DNA from: Antedon mediterranea
Lineage: Eukaryota; Echinodermata; Crinoidea; Comatulida; Antedonidae
Assembly (NCBI RefSeq): GCF_964355755.1
Contig: NC_092675.1
Coordinates: forward strand, 26,330,412 to 26,394,411
Length of the DNA stretch: 64,000 bases
Reading direction: 5' to 3'
In this document: piece after piece, positions 1-11,400 of the stretch
How the letters are laid out: every line of letters starts with the position of its first letter
How positions within the stretch are numbered: position 1 is the stretch's first letter
Position numbers and translations under genes: made by a program
Notes under the pieces: generated by a model
Databases searched by the model: none
What the model saw: the letters and a program-made list of their open reading frames with translations, nothing else
Told to the model about the DNA's origin: nothing

Positions 1-147
1 ACCTAGGTGACCAAACAAAGGAGCAGGATACACATTTGCCTTGCCACAGACGACCGGGTGCTCAGAGACAACAACCAAGACAGAGGCACCCCAAAGAGAA
101 TGCTGGCCAGGAAAAGGTATAAAAAACAATTCTAAGTCTAAACAACT

Positions 148-3100
148 TTAAGAAAACTCATGATTTCCATATGCCTTAATGAATAAATGTGTTTTTAATA
201 ATTTTTTAAAAGTATCAACAGTTTTGCAAAATCTTATAGAGCTCGGTAGAGCATTCCACAGACGAGGAGCAGTAACAGAGAATGCTCTGTCACCCCATGA
301 GTGGTGAGACCTAGGCTGATGTAGAAGCAGCGAGTCACTAGAGCGCAGATTACGTCCGGGAACATACAGCCTAAGCATGTCAGAAATATATTCAGGAGCC
401 ATGCCATTTATAGACTTAAAAACAAAGAGTAATATTTTAAAAACAATGCGGTACCTAACAGGGAGCCAATGCAATATTTCCAAAGTATTTGATATGTGTC
501 CATATCTTGGTAATTTTTTAACAACTCGTGCCGCTGTATTTTGAATCAGTTGGAGCCTGTGGAGTTGTTTTTGTGGTAGCCCGTATAGCAAAGAGTTTCC
601 CATATCTAGTCGTGAAGTGACAAAAGCATGAACAAGTTGTTTAGCTGCTGTCTCATTTATAAACTTACGAACCCTTCGAATGTTTTGCAAGTGAAAAGAC
701 GACGCAGAAATAGTTTTTGAGATATGAGAAATCATAGTCATACCCACATCCATTTCAACCCCAAGATTTCTAACCTGCATAGCCGGGTCAATTTGGGTTT
801 CACCAATGTGAATAAAGCTTGGTGGCAGTTTTTCCAACTGCTGTTTTGATCCAAAGAGAACAAATTCTGTTTTTTCATCATTTAATTTAAGAAAGTTGTT
901 TTTCATCCAGACACGCAATTCATAGATACAATGTTGGAGCAATTCCAAAGAAATGTCACTGTGTTTCATAGTAGGTTTAAAAGAAATATAAATCTGAGTA
1001 TCATCAGCATAAACATGATAGCACAGATCATATTTACTTATGATATCCCGTATCGGGTGTAAATAAATAGTAAACCATTGCGGCCCAAGAACAGATCCTT
1101 GTGGTACCGAAAAGTTTAGAAAAGAAGCTTTTGAAATAGCATCACCAATACATACGTGTTGAGGTCGTTTTTCCAAATATGACCGACACCAATCAAGTGC
1201 ATTTCCTTCAATACCAATATAGGTACTGAGTCTATTTAGCAACACAGAATGATCAACCGTATCAAATGCTGCACTTAAATCTAATAATACTAGAGCAGTT
1301 AGCTTTCCATCATCCATCCCACGTAGGATGTCATTATTTACACGAAGTAATGCCGTTTCAGTACTGTGATGCGCTTTGTAGGCAGATTGATACGGATCAA
1401 GTAGGCCATGTTTTTGTACATGCGACAAAATCCGTTTAGAAACAACCTTCTCAATTATTTTTTCTAAAAAACTAAGATTCGAGATAGGTCTGTAGTTTTT
1501 CAGAATCTCGGGATCTAGACCTGTTTTTTTCAATGTGGGTCGAACATGGGTGACTTTTAGAGACTCTGGGAAAGAACCACTTTCAAGAGACTTATTAACA
1601 ATATGTGTGATTAATGGAATAAATGCAGAAGTACATTTCTTAATCAGTGAAGTTGGTACCGGGTCAAGTGCACATGATTTAGAAGGAGAATTTTTGACAA
1701 TTTTTAAAATTTCCTCATCACTTGCAGGTTCGAACTGAGAAAACCGTATAGACCTAGTTAAACCATAAGATATATTACATTTATCAGAAGCAGTTATAAC
1801 TTCGCCAGTATTTTCATTTTCTAGTGAATCACGAATTGATTTAATTTTATTTACAAAAAACACAGAAAATCTTTCAGCAAGAGCTTCATCGGAGACAGAC
1901 GAAGGAAGGACCGATGACTTGGAGTGATGTAAAAGTTTATTTACTATATTGAAAAGTTTCTTTTGATCACCTGTGCAGTCACTAACCAGACTAGAGTAAT
2001 ACCGCGTCTTGGCCTTTTCAATCAGTCCATTTACAACGCATCTTTGAACACAGTATTCCTGTCTATCCTTAAGAAGCTTTGATTTCATCCATTTACGTTC
2101 AAGTTGACGACGTACTTTCCTTTCAGATCGAATTTCATCGGTATACCACGGTTTAGCTTCCTTTTGCCTAATTGTTTTGTTCTGAACTGGCGCATGTAAA
2201 TCAAGTACAGCTCTGAGATCAGAATAGCTTTCTACACTGTCTTCAAGAATTACACTTACATCAGTTATATTAGACACACAGGCTTTAATGTCATTTGTGA
2301 ATTTATCAATATCAATTTGTTTTAGGTTGCGACTTTTTCTTACAGTTTTGTGTGTTGTGGGCCGTTTAAGATCAAACTTGCAAAATATGGCAAAATGATC
2401 CGACAGGCCAGGGTGTATCTTTACATCCGAGAGAAGTAGATCATCTCTAGTGATGATAAGGTCGAGGCAGTGCCCACTACAGTGTGTGGGTTCATTTATA
2501 TGCTGCTGGAGACCAAACGATCTAAGCAGTGTTTTAAATCTATCCGCTGCCACATTTTTTTTATTATCCATATGGATATTAAAGTCTCCGCAGAAAACAA
2601 TTTCAGACGAAAAGAGAATAAAGTCAAACAACATTTTTTCAAAATCATTTAGGAACTCTGTAACAGACAAGGTTGGTGGTCGATATATGTTAACTAAACG
2701 AAGAGATTTCGAGTTAGACGTAATATGCACATGTATAGCCTCAAATGATGCATATGTATGTACATCCGTTTTCAAGTTAACAACTAAGCTTGACTTAGAC
2801 ATAATTCCAACACCACCCCCAGTTTTGTCCACCCTAGGGACATGCACAAAGCGATATCCTAGTGGAGTTAAATCTCCAATCACAAGATCATCATCTGGTC
2901 TTAACCAGGTTTCAGACACCGCCACTACATCTAGATTATAGCTAACAACTAAGTCCACAAATTCATCACACTTGTTACGCAGTGAACGTGCATTTAGAAC
3001 GCCAAAATTAAGATGTTCTTTTTCTATAGACCTATGCTTTCCTGTGGATTTAGTACTCGTCTCACCATTTCCAGATACTTGCTCCACTCCTTTTCTTGAG

Positions 3101-3216
3101 GCTTTGCGTTGCGTGGATCGAGCATTAAGTACACATAATTTTAATTTAGAAAAATGAGTACTTATGGCGCTGTGTCCTTTTGCAGTCGGCGGACTGTGTC
3201 CAGGTACTGACTCCAC
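148..3216 (-). CDS. LINE ORF2: APE-type endonuclease and reverse transcriptase
   Basis: A 1022-residue polyprotein that nicks the target and copies the LINE RNA. The N-terminal ~300 residues form an endonuclease/exonuclease/phosphatase domain: start motif VLNARS, SETWL around residue 100, GDFNIH around 210, and SDH around 270. The reverse transcriptase follows, with NYRPISNLSFLEKIIEK, the SAFDTVDH block, VPQGSVLGP and the catalytic YADD near residue 737 (about position 1005). The C-terminus (LPVRYRI, APRLWNALP) is typical of CR1/L2-clade elements. The frame is uninterrupted, so the copy may be recent. The VLNARS start motif occurs twice, at residues 29-34 and 73-78, which points to a local ~130-bp duplication at the ORF1/ORF2 junction. 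The true start codon is uncertain. The ORF overlaps the end of ORF1 by 55 bases in another frame. Confidence 0.9.
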   Translation of the reverse strand: MESVPGHSPPTAKGHSAISTHFSKLKLCVLNARSTQRKASRKGVEQVSGNGETSTKSTGKHRSIEKEHLNFGVLNARSLRNKCDEFVDLVVSYNLDVVAVSETWLRPDDDLVIGDLTPLGYRFVHVPRVDKTGGGVGIMSKSSLVVNLKTDVHTYASFEAIHVHITSNSKSLRLVNIYRPPTLSVTEFLNDFEKMLFDFILFSSEIVFCGDFNIHMDNKKNVAADRFKTLLRSFGLQQHINEPTHCSGHCLDLIITRDDLLLSDVKIHPGLSDHFAIFCKFDLKRPTTHKTVRKSRNLKQIDIDKFTNDIKACVSNITDVSVILEDSVESYSDLRAVLDLHAPVQNKTIRQKEAKPWYTDEIRSERKVRRQLERKWMKSKLLKDRQEYCVQRCVVNGLIEKAKTRYYSSLVSDCTGDQKKLFNIVNKLLHHSKSSVLPSSVSDEALAERFSVFFVNKIKSIRDSLENENTGEVITASDKCNISYGLTRSIRFSQFEPASDEEILKIVKNSPSKSCALDPVPTSLIKKCTSAFIPLITHIVNKSLESGSFPESLKVTHVRPTLKKTGLDPEILKNYRPISNLSFLEKIIEKVVSKRILSHVQKHGLLDPYQSAYKAHHSTETALLRVNNDILRGMDDGKLTALVLLDLSAAFDTVDHSVLLNRLSTYIGIEGNALDWCRSYLEKRPQHVCIGDAISKASFLNFSVPQGSVLGPQWFTIYLHPIRDIISKYDLCYHVYADDTQIYISFKPTMKHSDISLELLQHCIYELRVWMKNNFLKLNDEKTEFVLFGSKQQLEKLPPSFIHIGETQIDPAMQVRNLGVEMDVGMTMISHISKTISASSFHLQNIRRVRKFINETAAKQLVHAFVTSRLDMGNSLLYGLPQKQLHRLQLIQNTAARVVKKLPRYGHISNTLEILHWLPVRYRIVFKILLFVFKSINGMAPEYISDMLRLYVPGRNLRSSDSLLLHQPRSHHSWGDRAFSVTAPRLWNALPSSIRFCKTVDTFKKLLKTHLFIKAYGNHEFS

Positions 3217-4799
3217 TCTTGGTGTATTTGGTCTCTGTGGGGTTTTATTTGTAGAAATTGATGATTCTCCAATGGACGATTTGCTTCCGTTTGTCGTTGA
3301 TACATATTCGCACGATGAAAAATCGACGACTGTGGCTTGTGTATGTCAGGCACAGGTACAGACAAAGATTCGTCGCACGAATTTCCATTGATGTGGTTTA
3401 TAACATTTTTGGCAAATGACCCAACTCCAATTTGGTTTAGGTGAGTTCCATCCGAAGACAGGTGTTTTGACATGATACAACTATTGTCAATAAAGCCCCA
3501 ATTTCGCTGTCTAGCAACTGCTCGTATCTTGTCATTGGCATCGTTTATACGCTTAGATTCTGTAAGAGATTCATGTTTTCGATGAATTATCGAGGAGATT
3601 GTTACTCTTCTCGGTTGTAAAGATTCTCCGAGAGATGATATTTTTACTGCAATAGTGGCTGGGTCATCTGAGGAGTTATTAGTTCCCGCGTGTAGAATAA
3701 TTCTATCCACATTATGTTCTGTTGACAGTACTGCTGCCTTGTGTGCAATGTCATCAATTTTCGCGCCTCTCATTGTCTGACAGATTACGTTCAGATTTGT
3801 TGACCTGCTAAGTCGTTTTGGTTTAAACTGTTTTATCATCGAATCTCCAATAATCAAGATTTTTTTATCTAAAGCTGTATCAGGGTGTATCTGTTTGTGT
3901 TTGTTTCTATATTGGCTTAGTTGATCCTGGTATGCAGCAGACGCAGATGATTTTGATTTGGTCAGTTTTGAAGGAGTAGAAGATGGCTGCCTGTTGGTAA
4001 GCTCCTCAAACAGATTATCAATCAATTGTTCAGTTTGTGTAATAGAATCGTTTGTGTTAGAAGAAACTTTCCTTGTTTGCGTTGTCGTAGAACTTGTGTG
4101 ACTTTCCATTATTTGTTTTCTCGTCCTACGTTGTAGTTCAAAATCTGAGGTGTCGATGGCAATTTGCGTTCTTTTTAGTTCATATATTTCGTCTTTAGCT
4201 ATGGATAAGCTACGCTCCGTTTCTGTAACTTGTTGACGTAATGTCTTTATTTGTTCTTCCTTGTTCATTGTCCGTTTTTCCCATAACCTCCAAGACTCAA
4301 AGTCAAGTTTCAGATTTTTGTTTTCCTTCTCCAATTTTTTCATTCTTTCATTAGATTTGTCGATATCAGCTCTAATTTTAGAAATGTCATCATTTTTTTT
4401 GGGACAGTGTATTTTTAGACGCCTTTGTTTCAGAGACTCAACCTCAGATTTTAGTGATTTGTTTTCTGTTCTGAGATTTTCATTTTCTGTTCTTACAATT
4501 TGTAGCTTAAGCTCATAGTTTTCTTCCATATAGTTGACAATAATATTGTTAAACCTTTTATCAAAGGTTCCAGGATGTTGCTCATTTATTGAAGGGAATT
4601 CATCGCAGATTCTCAATAAGGTTGGCGGAGAACAAGCAGTTTGTGAGTTTGGCTTAGAATCCATTTTTGTTAGTGTTGGGGGAGAATCAGATATGTCGAT
4701 CCTCTCCATTTCTTTTTCCATATGTATACCATTTGTATTAGCTTGGCATTTGTATATCTTCTTTTTTTCGTTTTTCTTTTTCTGTTTCTTATCAGCCAT
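3162..4799 (-). CDS. LINE ORF1: coiled-coil protein with SGNH/GDSL esterase-like domain
   Basis: A 545-residue ORF upstream of ORF2 in the same LINE. A lysine-rich N-terminus is followed by a long coiled coil with heptad-like Leu/Glu/Lys at about residues 70-205, suited to multimerising on the element RNA. Residues 310-470 form an SGNH-type hydrolase fold: GDSM with the nucleophile Ser (near 318), HAGTNN for the oxyanion block, and DGTHLN carrying the catalytic Asp and His (near 451). ORF1 esterases of this kind are known in CR1/L2-clade elements. Complete catalytic motifs and an open frame suggest a functional protein. The start is the first ATG of the long frame. Confidence 0.85.
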   Translation of the reverse strand: MADKKQKKKNEKKKIYKCQANTNGIHMEKEMERIDISDSPPTLTKMDSKPNSQTACSPPTLLRICDEFPSINEQHPGTFDKRFNNIIVNYMEENYELKLQIVRTENENLRTENKSLKSEVESLKQRRLKIHCPKKNDDISKIRADIDKSNERMKKLEKENKNLKLDFESWRLWEKRTMNKEEQIKTLRQQVTETERSLSIAKDEIYELKRTQIAIDTSDFELQRRTRKQIMESHTSSTTTQTRKVSSNTNDSITQTEQLIDNLFEELTNRQPSSTPSKLTKSKSSASAAYQDQLSQYRNKHKQIHPDTALDKKILIIGDSMIKQFKPKRLSRSTNLNVICQTMRGAKIDDIAHKAAVLSTEHNVDRIILHAGTNNSSDDPATIAVKISSLGESLQPRRVTISSIIHRKHESLTESKRINDANDKIRAVARQRNWGFIDNSCIMSKHLSSDGTHLNQIGVGSFAKNVINHINGNSCDESLSVPVPDIHKPQSSIFHRANMYQRQTEANRPLENHQFLQIKPHRDQIHQEWSQYLDTVRRLQKDTAP

Positions 4800-6588
4800 C
4801 GCCTAGTCGTATCAAAAAGCTATTGTAAACCGAGAGTCGATCAAGCGTGAAGACCAAAAACAAAAGAAAACAAAAGATCTTGACAGTCCTTTCAGTGTTG
4901 CGTAATAGCTTGCACTGGGCGGCGATTCCTTTGATCTGACAAAAGGCGCTAAAAATACGTATCAATCTTCTCAGTAAAATCAGTCTAAATTTGTAAAAAC
5001 AGCTAACAGAGATATTAATTAAACTTTGATATTTCTTGTAACTAAGGTCGAGATCTTCACGATCGTTGATAAGTTGATTCTTTACAAAAAAGTTTAATGT
5101 CAAATATTAAAGTAGACGGAAATTATAGAATGGTCGATTTAATTTATTTGAGTAACCTACTATACGATCGTTTTTCGTGGGGGACCAACGTAACGGCTTA
5201 GCGTTACAATACACTGACTGGAGCCTACCTGATGATCAATTTGAAAAACCAAGTTTCAACACAGATTTCAACTCTGATGCAGGTTTATTTAAGTTCAGCA
5301 GTTTTCGTATGTCTTCAGTGCTATCTATATTAAAAATCCGTTGATTAAGAACTGAGATTTTTCGATGTTTTTAGAGCAGCAGAATTAGAAAATTTTAAAA
5401 ACCAACCGTTGTTTCACGCCCTCAAAATATATAACAAAAGACAAACTTCCTGGGAATGTTTTCTAATGATTTACTGCAAATACGCAAAAAACATAAGACA
5501 ATTACTATAGATTTTGACGACGCCTACAACTTAACACTAATTATTATTGGTCTAATACATCAGGTGATTATTAATAGTCAGTAACTTTGTGTTGTTTAAG
5601 GTAGTAATTCAGTCTGTTACTATCGGTCTGTTACCAGACCCAAGTTTGTAAATTTTGATCCACCAACACAAAGAAGCAATTTAAAATATTTTTTTTTATA
5701 TCATTAATTCCTGATACATTATTTCACGTAATGAGATTGGTCAAATATTTCCAATAGAATTGCAAAAAGTAAATATTGGTAAAATCGTTGTGTTTTTTTT
5801 TGTCGGGCTGTTACCATTCATATTAATATCAATATTTCATTTTTTACTATAGATATTGATTTTTTGAAGATTTGTTTGTGTTTGGAATCAAGAATAAACT
5901 TACCTCAAAGTTTAGATTTATACTTCTTTATTATAATATTTAAACCCTTTTAAACTGATATGCATAAAAAAAAATGTCAGTGTGTTACCCTGGAATTGTC
6001 CAATAATTTAATGGTAGTTTAGTCGCTTTTAAAGTTGAAACCTTGATTTGACACACTCAGTAGGGTATTGTTTTATTTTTGTTAGGAAATATCATATTTT
6101 CTCCCCGACATATCTTTATGCCCGTTTGCATTACGTGTCATTCAAAATTAATTTTAATAATAAAAATATTAATCAAACATAACAGTTTTAAATAGCGCCA
6201 TTATAACTATAAAAAGAAAGAAAAATAATACGATATTTTTTAACACCATTAGACAGGGTGAACAAATTCATGACCGGTGCGCTTAACAACATCTAAACAT
6301 GATACAAGTTAAATTGAACAAAACAACAATTGATGCAAAACAAACAGATCGTAAAAATATAAAAATAATACTAGGTCTAATTAATGTTTTAATAGAACAG
6401 AAACCCGCAATAATCAATAAGAGGAGCACAGCCATATAATTTATATGAAAACCATAAACAAATTGTGAAATTGTAACAATAATGTTTACACAATCTTATT
6501 TTATGGTGAAATATAGACACCATTTACATTATTGAAACACAATTGCAGGAACGAAATGTTTATATTAATTTACGTTGTTGATATTTAG
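4800..6588. other. LINE 5' flank and noncoding sequence before the first visible exon of gene A
   Basis: The part adjoining 4800 is probably the 5' UTR of the minus-strand LINE. The rest is AT-rich and shows no convincing coding exon. I searched it for the Ig1, Ig2 and first EGF exons that genes B and C have here and found none. It therefore reads as intron or 5' flank of gene A. Confidence 0.5.
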
Positions 6589-8440
6589 AATGCGGTGGCA
6601 ATACACATGGATGGAATTGTGAAAATGAATGTTCCAGTCAAGAAGGGTCTACCTGGTGTAAAGATAAACACTTTTGTTTACCTGATCCATATGGATGTAG
6701 CTGTGTTACAGGTTACAAAGGGTTAAAATGCAATACAGGTGAAGTAAGACAATATAATTTCAGAGTATAATTCGTGATTATGTATTGGTAACTTTCATTA
6801 CAATTACATTCCTTTTATTTAAAAGGTAAATGAACTTGTCATTAAATCCGATTCGATTACTGTTTCAGTTATTATAATTAACATAATAATCTATCTTTGG
6901 CAATTTACGATATTTTACATTTTTTCTTATATCAATTCACGTTGCAGAATGCACACCGGGCACATTTGGTGCAAACTGTGCACAAACTTGTCATTGTAAA
7001 CAAGGTGGTTGTGATCCTTACACAGGAAGATTTACTGATGATCAAGATTCATCTTGTGTATTTCCATGGAATGGAACTAACTGCCAAAGTAAGACTGATT
7101 TGATTATTTTTCACAAAGAGTGAACTATAATTTTATATTTTTATTGTTAGACAATATCAACTAGGTATCGGAAATTCTACCAGAGTTTTTCTATCGCACT
7201 AATGTAATGTAATATCGCTATCATAACCTTTACGGGTAAAACTGTCGCATTTTGTTTTAAATATCGATCTAAAATCTTTAGCAACATAAACCTAAAATTC
7301 TTAATTCTTTTAGAATGTCAATCTGGATTTTATGGAGAAAACTGTGAAATCAAATGTAATAAACCATGCGAGTGCCACAGAACTGACAGATGTATAAAAG
7401 GCACCTGTTTACGTAACTGGCTTGAACCTGATTGTAATAATGGTAAGTAAAACGTTTTAAGTATGACATTTTTATTTAAGTTAAATTCACTAAAATGGTG
7501 ATAACACTGAAATAATTAACAACAATAATAATAAGCCTGATGATGATAACGACGACGATAACAATGAATTGTTTGGACTTTTAACACCTAACATTTAAAG
7601 GAAAGAACGGAAGGAAAACAATCGCATATTTTTAATCCGTAGGAATTATTAATGGCACATTTTCACCAACAAATAATGGCCTGAATACCACGGCATCCTG
7701 TTCAGTACATCAAAGAGGCGCAAATAACGTACAAACGAGTATTACAATATTAGATAACGATGTAATGTCAAACATTACAAAAGTGGTTGAAAGGAAAGAA
7801 GATAGTCAGAATATAAATACGCTGACGTTTTCTGTGATTGGTGATGTCAATTCAAAATACAGGTGTGTAATTGTGCAAGGAAGTGAATCAGCTCAGAAAG
7901 ACATCATCTCAAAAGTATTCCGTAAGTGAACACCATGTAAAACGAATGCATTTATGAATGAAAAGATAAAGCCTATAATTAACGAACTAAAGGATCTACC
8001 GGATACAATGGTAAATTTAGAAAGTCTCTTTATATTAACTCTTTAGGTATTAGTGTAACTATAAAACCTTATTTTGATATATTAATTGTCGTTACATATA
8101 ATATTTACGAATAAAAAACTTTTCTATAAAGGTGTACCTATCTATACCGGAAGTCTGATGATACTTAATATTGCAAGCACCTCTATCACCATTGGATGGA
8201 CGGCATGGGACAAAAATACTGATGATGGAGATGGTCCAGTTGTTGGATACTTTTTATACCACAAACTGAACAATACTGATGATTGGAAGAAGACATTATA
8301 TGACAATTCTTTATCAGGCACTATTAATGGGTTGATTTGGGATACAGAATACACTTTCAGTGTTTCAGCTGTGAGACCTGGTGAAGGGGGTGAAGGACCA
8401 GTTGGAAAAGGAACAGTCACAGCAAAAACGCTTTGCGGAA
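6589..8440 (+). other. Gene A ectodomain exons: EGF2, EGF3, EGF4, Ig3, FN3-1
   Basis: Exons 6589-6738 (EGF2, with [11 protein letters not shown]), 6948-7088 (EGF3), 7314-7442 (EGF4), 7643-7921 (Ig3-like, Cys pair in ASCSV and YRCVI) and 8132-8440 (FN3, with RPGEGGEG). All start and end in phase 1, the classic symmetry of shuffled extracellular modules. The EGF modules are eight-Cys, laminin/TIE-like in spacing. Ig3 is the most divergent of the three paralogs. No exons homologous to the second FN3 of B and C are visible in 8441-8923. Confidence 0.85.
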
Positions 8441-11400
8441 GTATGTTTAACTATTATTGTCAAATACTTTGTCTACTATCGATGATAACCGTTAGAAATA
8501 TCTACCTAAAATAGAATTTTATATATTTTTATAATAATATATAAACATAGAATGTGTAAGTATTCAATTTCTGTTAATACGATTTATGTCCAGGAAAATG
8601 TATACCGGTACATATGCCCAGCCGATTATTGGTACTTTATCTATGTAAGGTGCATGTACTTCGGGATGTTATTGAACAAAAGTTGTCATATGTGTAGTAG
8701 ACACAGTATCTAGTTTTTTGTAAAGAAATATAGTACTAACCATAAAATTAAACAAATTTATATAGAACATATTGAATCATTATTATTACTATTACATTTT
8801 CCTACTGCTGCATGACCTTGAACATCATCATCAATAAGTTCCTTAAGTATGTATTCAAACATTTTCGAGAATGTAGAAACATATCTTTATTATAATTTTT
8901 GTTAAAAATGTTTTTTATTTAAGATCCTAATGTTGGTAGCATTATTGGCGGTGTGATTGGGGCAGTTGTATTAATAGGTTTGTTGGTTGCGAGTATTTTT
9001 GTAGTGTAAGTACTCTTTTATTATTTTAGTTTCCTCAAATGTGTATAATTGTTTAAATGACTCGAAATACCAAAAATCGTTAACAATAAACTTGATTAAA
9101 ATCAATTAAAATATTACGTAACATCAGTTTGATTTTGTTGATGTTTTTTTAATGTTTTTTCTTTTCCTTTAAAAAGGAAAAGAAAAAACTACAAAGGGAA
9201 TCTATGCCATAAAAGTTCAGGTGGAATACTACTTGAAGGTATGATAATTTAAGTATCATTAGTTATCTATTATAATAAATTCTAATGACTTTTAAAAACA
9301 ATGCATATTCTTTTAAGCATACTAATACCTAATGTTTACACTTGTATAATGCATAATGTCTGTATGTCTATGTGTTGCCTATTAATTAATATTCTATTGC
9401 CTTTTTTCAAGAAATGGGTGGCCATAATTATCATTATTATCACTGAAGTTTTCAATAATTGTATTAATATGTTGAAGATGAAATGAATAAACGCCACAAA
9501 AGAGAAAAAAAAAGAAATGGTTGGCCAACAATTATGTTATACTGCTAAAACAATAAATACCGCGTTCCGAATTCGCATAATATTTTCACATTTTACTATT
9601 TTAAATTTAGTTTGTTATGTTTTATTTTGTAATTCATCACATAAATAATGTATTGGTTTACATGACATTATAATGCTCTATTTGTTGCAATATCTTTATT
9701 TAGATTCACCACAAGTAAATAGCTTCATAGACGAAGATTCATGCTTGGTTGATTCACCAGCTCGCATGTTCAATGTATATTTATCTGAAGGTGGATCGAT
9801 TCTGTATGAAAACGTTACTTTAGAACCATCAACGAATCCTGATTTCTCACGAAGAATTCAAATTTCCGAGCTTGTTGGTTATTTCGCTTGTAAACGTCTA
9901 ACGGATTTATACCAGGAATTTGAGGTTAGTAGAATGCATAGACACTATTAAATCAGAAGTAGACTAGTATCATTATAAATGATTCAGAATTATACTTTAC
10001 AAAAAACTATATTTTTTTTATGAAAATACAGAATTTTCACAAATCAAACTTAACATAATATGACAACCTGTTTTGTTTCAATTTATAGTTAGGCCTAGGT
10101 CATGCTAAGCATGTCTCTACATTTTACTTAGGTCGAAATATTACATTAATCAAAATATTGTTTTATAAGCTGTTACCAGCCGACAAGACTCGTCCATGGG
10201 ATATTGCAGGCAAAGAATGCCACAAGACCAAGAATAGATTCAAGAACATTATCCCATGTATGTATCCAGTTAGTAACATTGACTAGTTACATGAAAACAA
10301 TTATGTTTGCTTTCATTTATTTGGTTATTATTAATGATTTAATGATTATTCAGTTGAATAGCTTACTTTGTTTCTGGTAATCGTCGTATGTCTGGGTCAT
10401 TTTATTCATATATTTATGTAATGTCTGGCGTTGTGCTGTTTTACTTTGTACCTAGATGATCATGCAAGAGTCGTGTTGGATAAGATTAACGGCGATCCTG
10501 ATTCTGATTATTACAATGCAAGCTATATTGATGTAAATATACAAAACTTTAAATTACATAGTAGGCCTACATGTATGCAGACCGTTATACGTTTTATTAT
10601 AAGCAACACAATTCCACATATGTCTTAGTCTTAATCCAAAAATTGCATAAATAAAAAGGTATAAAAAGATAAAAATGTAATCATGCATTCGCATTACTCC
10701 AGGGTATGGGTTTTTTTTTAACTTCAAAATTATTGCATTATTGACGTGTCACTACACTTTGAGAAAGCCAACTGATAGTTGGTGAAACGTCAGGTAAATA
10801 ATCATTGTTTATTTACTAATACAATCTACGGTTGAGATATAATTAACTATTATATTTTATTCAAAATTATTAAATTAATAACAGTATAATGTAGTTTCCA
10901 ACACCAATATCTTGTTATTAATTATACCGAGTAAAGAACAATTGACTTATTTCGTGGTCTGACAATTATTAAGTAATGGGAAATGAAAAACCAGGCGCTT
11001 AATGTCGGCGTTTTATTTTACTGACATCGGAAATATTTCAAACTGCATTGTAATGTATATTTACTGTTTAATTTAATGTCATAGGGTTATAACAAAGAGA
11101 AGTACTACATAGCATGTCAAGGTAAGGAAAGTAAAAACACCATTATTATAATATTTGAAAGAACATTACAAAAGAGAGAAGAAAAACACTACATATAAAG
11201 GTTTTAAAAATCACTTTATCTTCCCACAGGTCCCAACAAAAACTCTGTAGGTGACTTCTGGCGAATGATCTGGCAGAAGGATATTAAAGTAATGGTTATG
11301 CTTACCAATATCTTTGAAGGAACTAAGGTAAATTAAATTTTCTAAACCAGTCAGATTAATAAAAGTAATGTATTGTTTTTGTCAATATCATTAAAGTTAT

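Larger units (their letters stand above)
1..5100 (-). mobile_element. Near-complete CR1/L2-type non-LTR retrotransposon, 3' end outside the window
   Basis: A LINE on the minus strand with two overlapping intact ORFs: a coiled-coil/SGNH-hydrolase ORF1 and an endonuclease plus reverse transcriptase ORF2. The 3' UTR runs off the left edge. A second, 5'-truncated copy at 37139-37585 shows what the missing 3' end looks like: a GCGC-flanked hairpin followed by (CTT)n(ATT)n. The 5' boundary is uncertain; sequence beyond 4799 is probably 5' UTR. No target-site duplication can be tested because one end is missing. The element may lie in an intron of gene A, whose first exons would then be left of the window. 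Confidence 0.85.

Noticed and set aside
8441-8923. Relic of the second FN3 exons in gene A
   Set aside because: No stretch with the conserved NTSYI, LTVSNKDSESE or WT-donor sequence was found.
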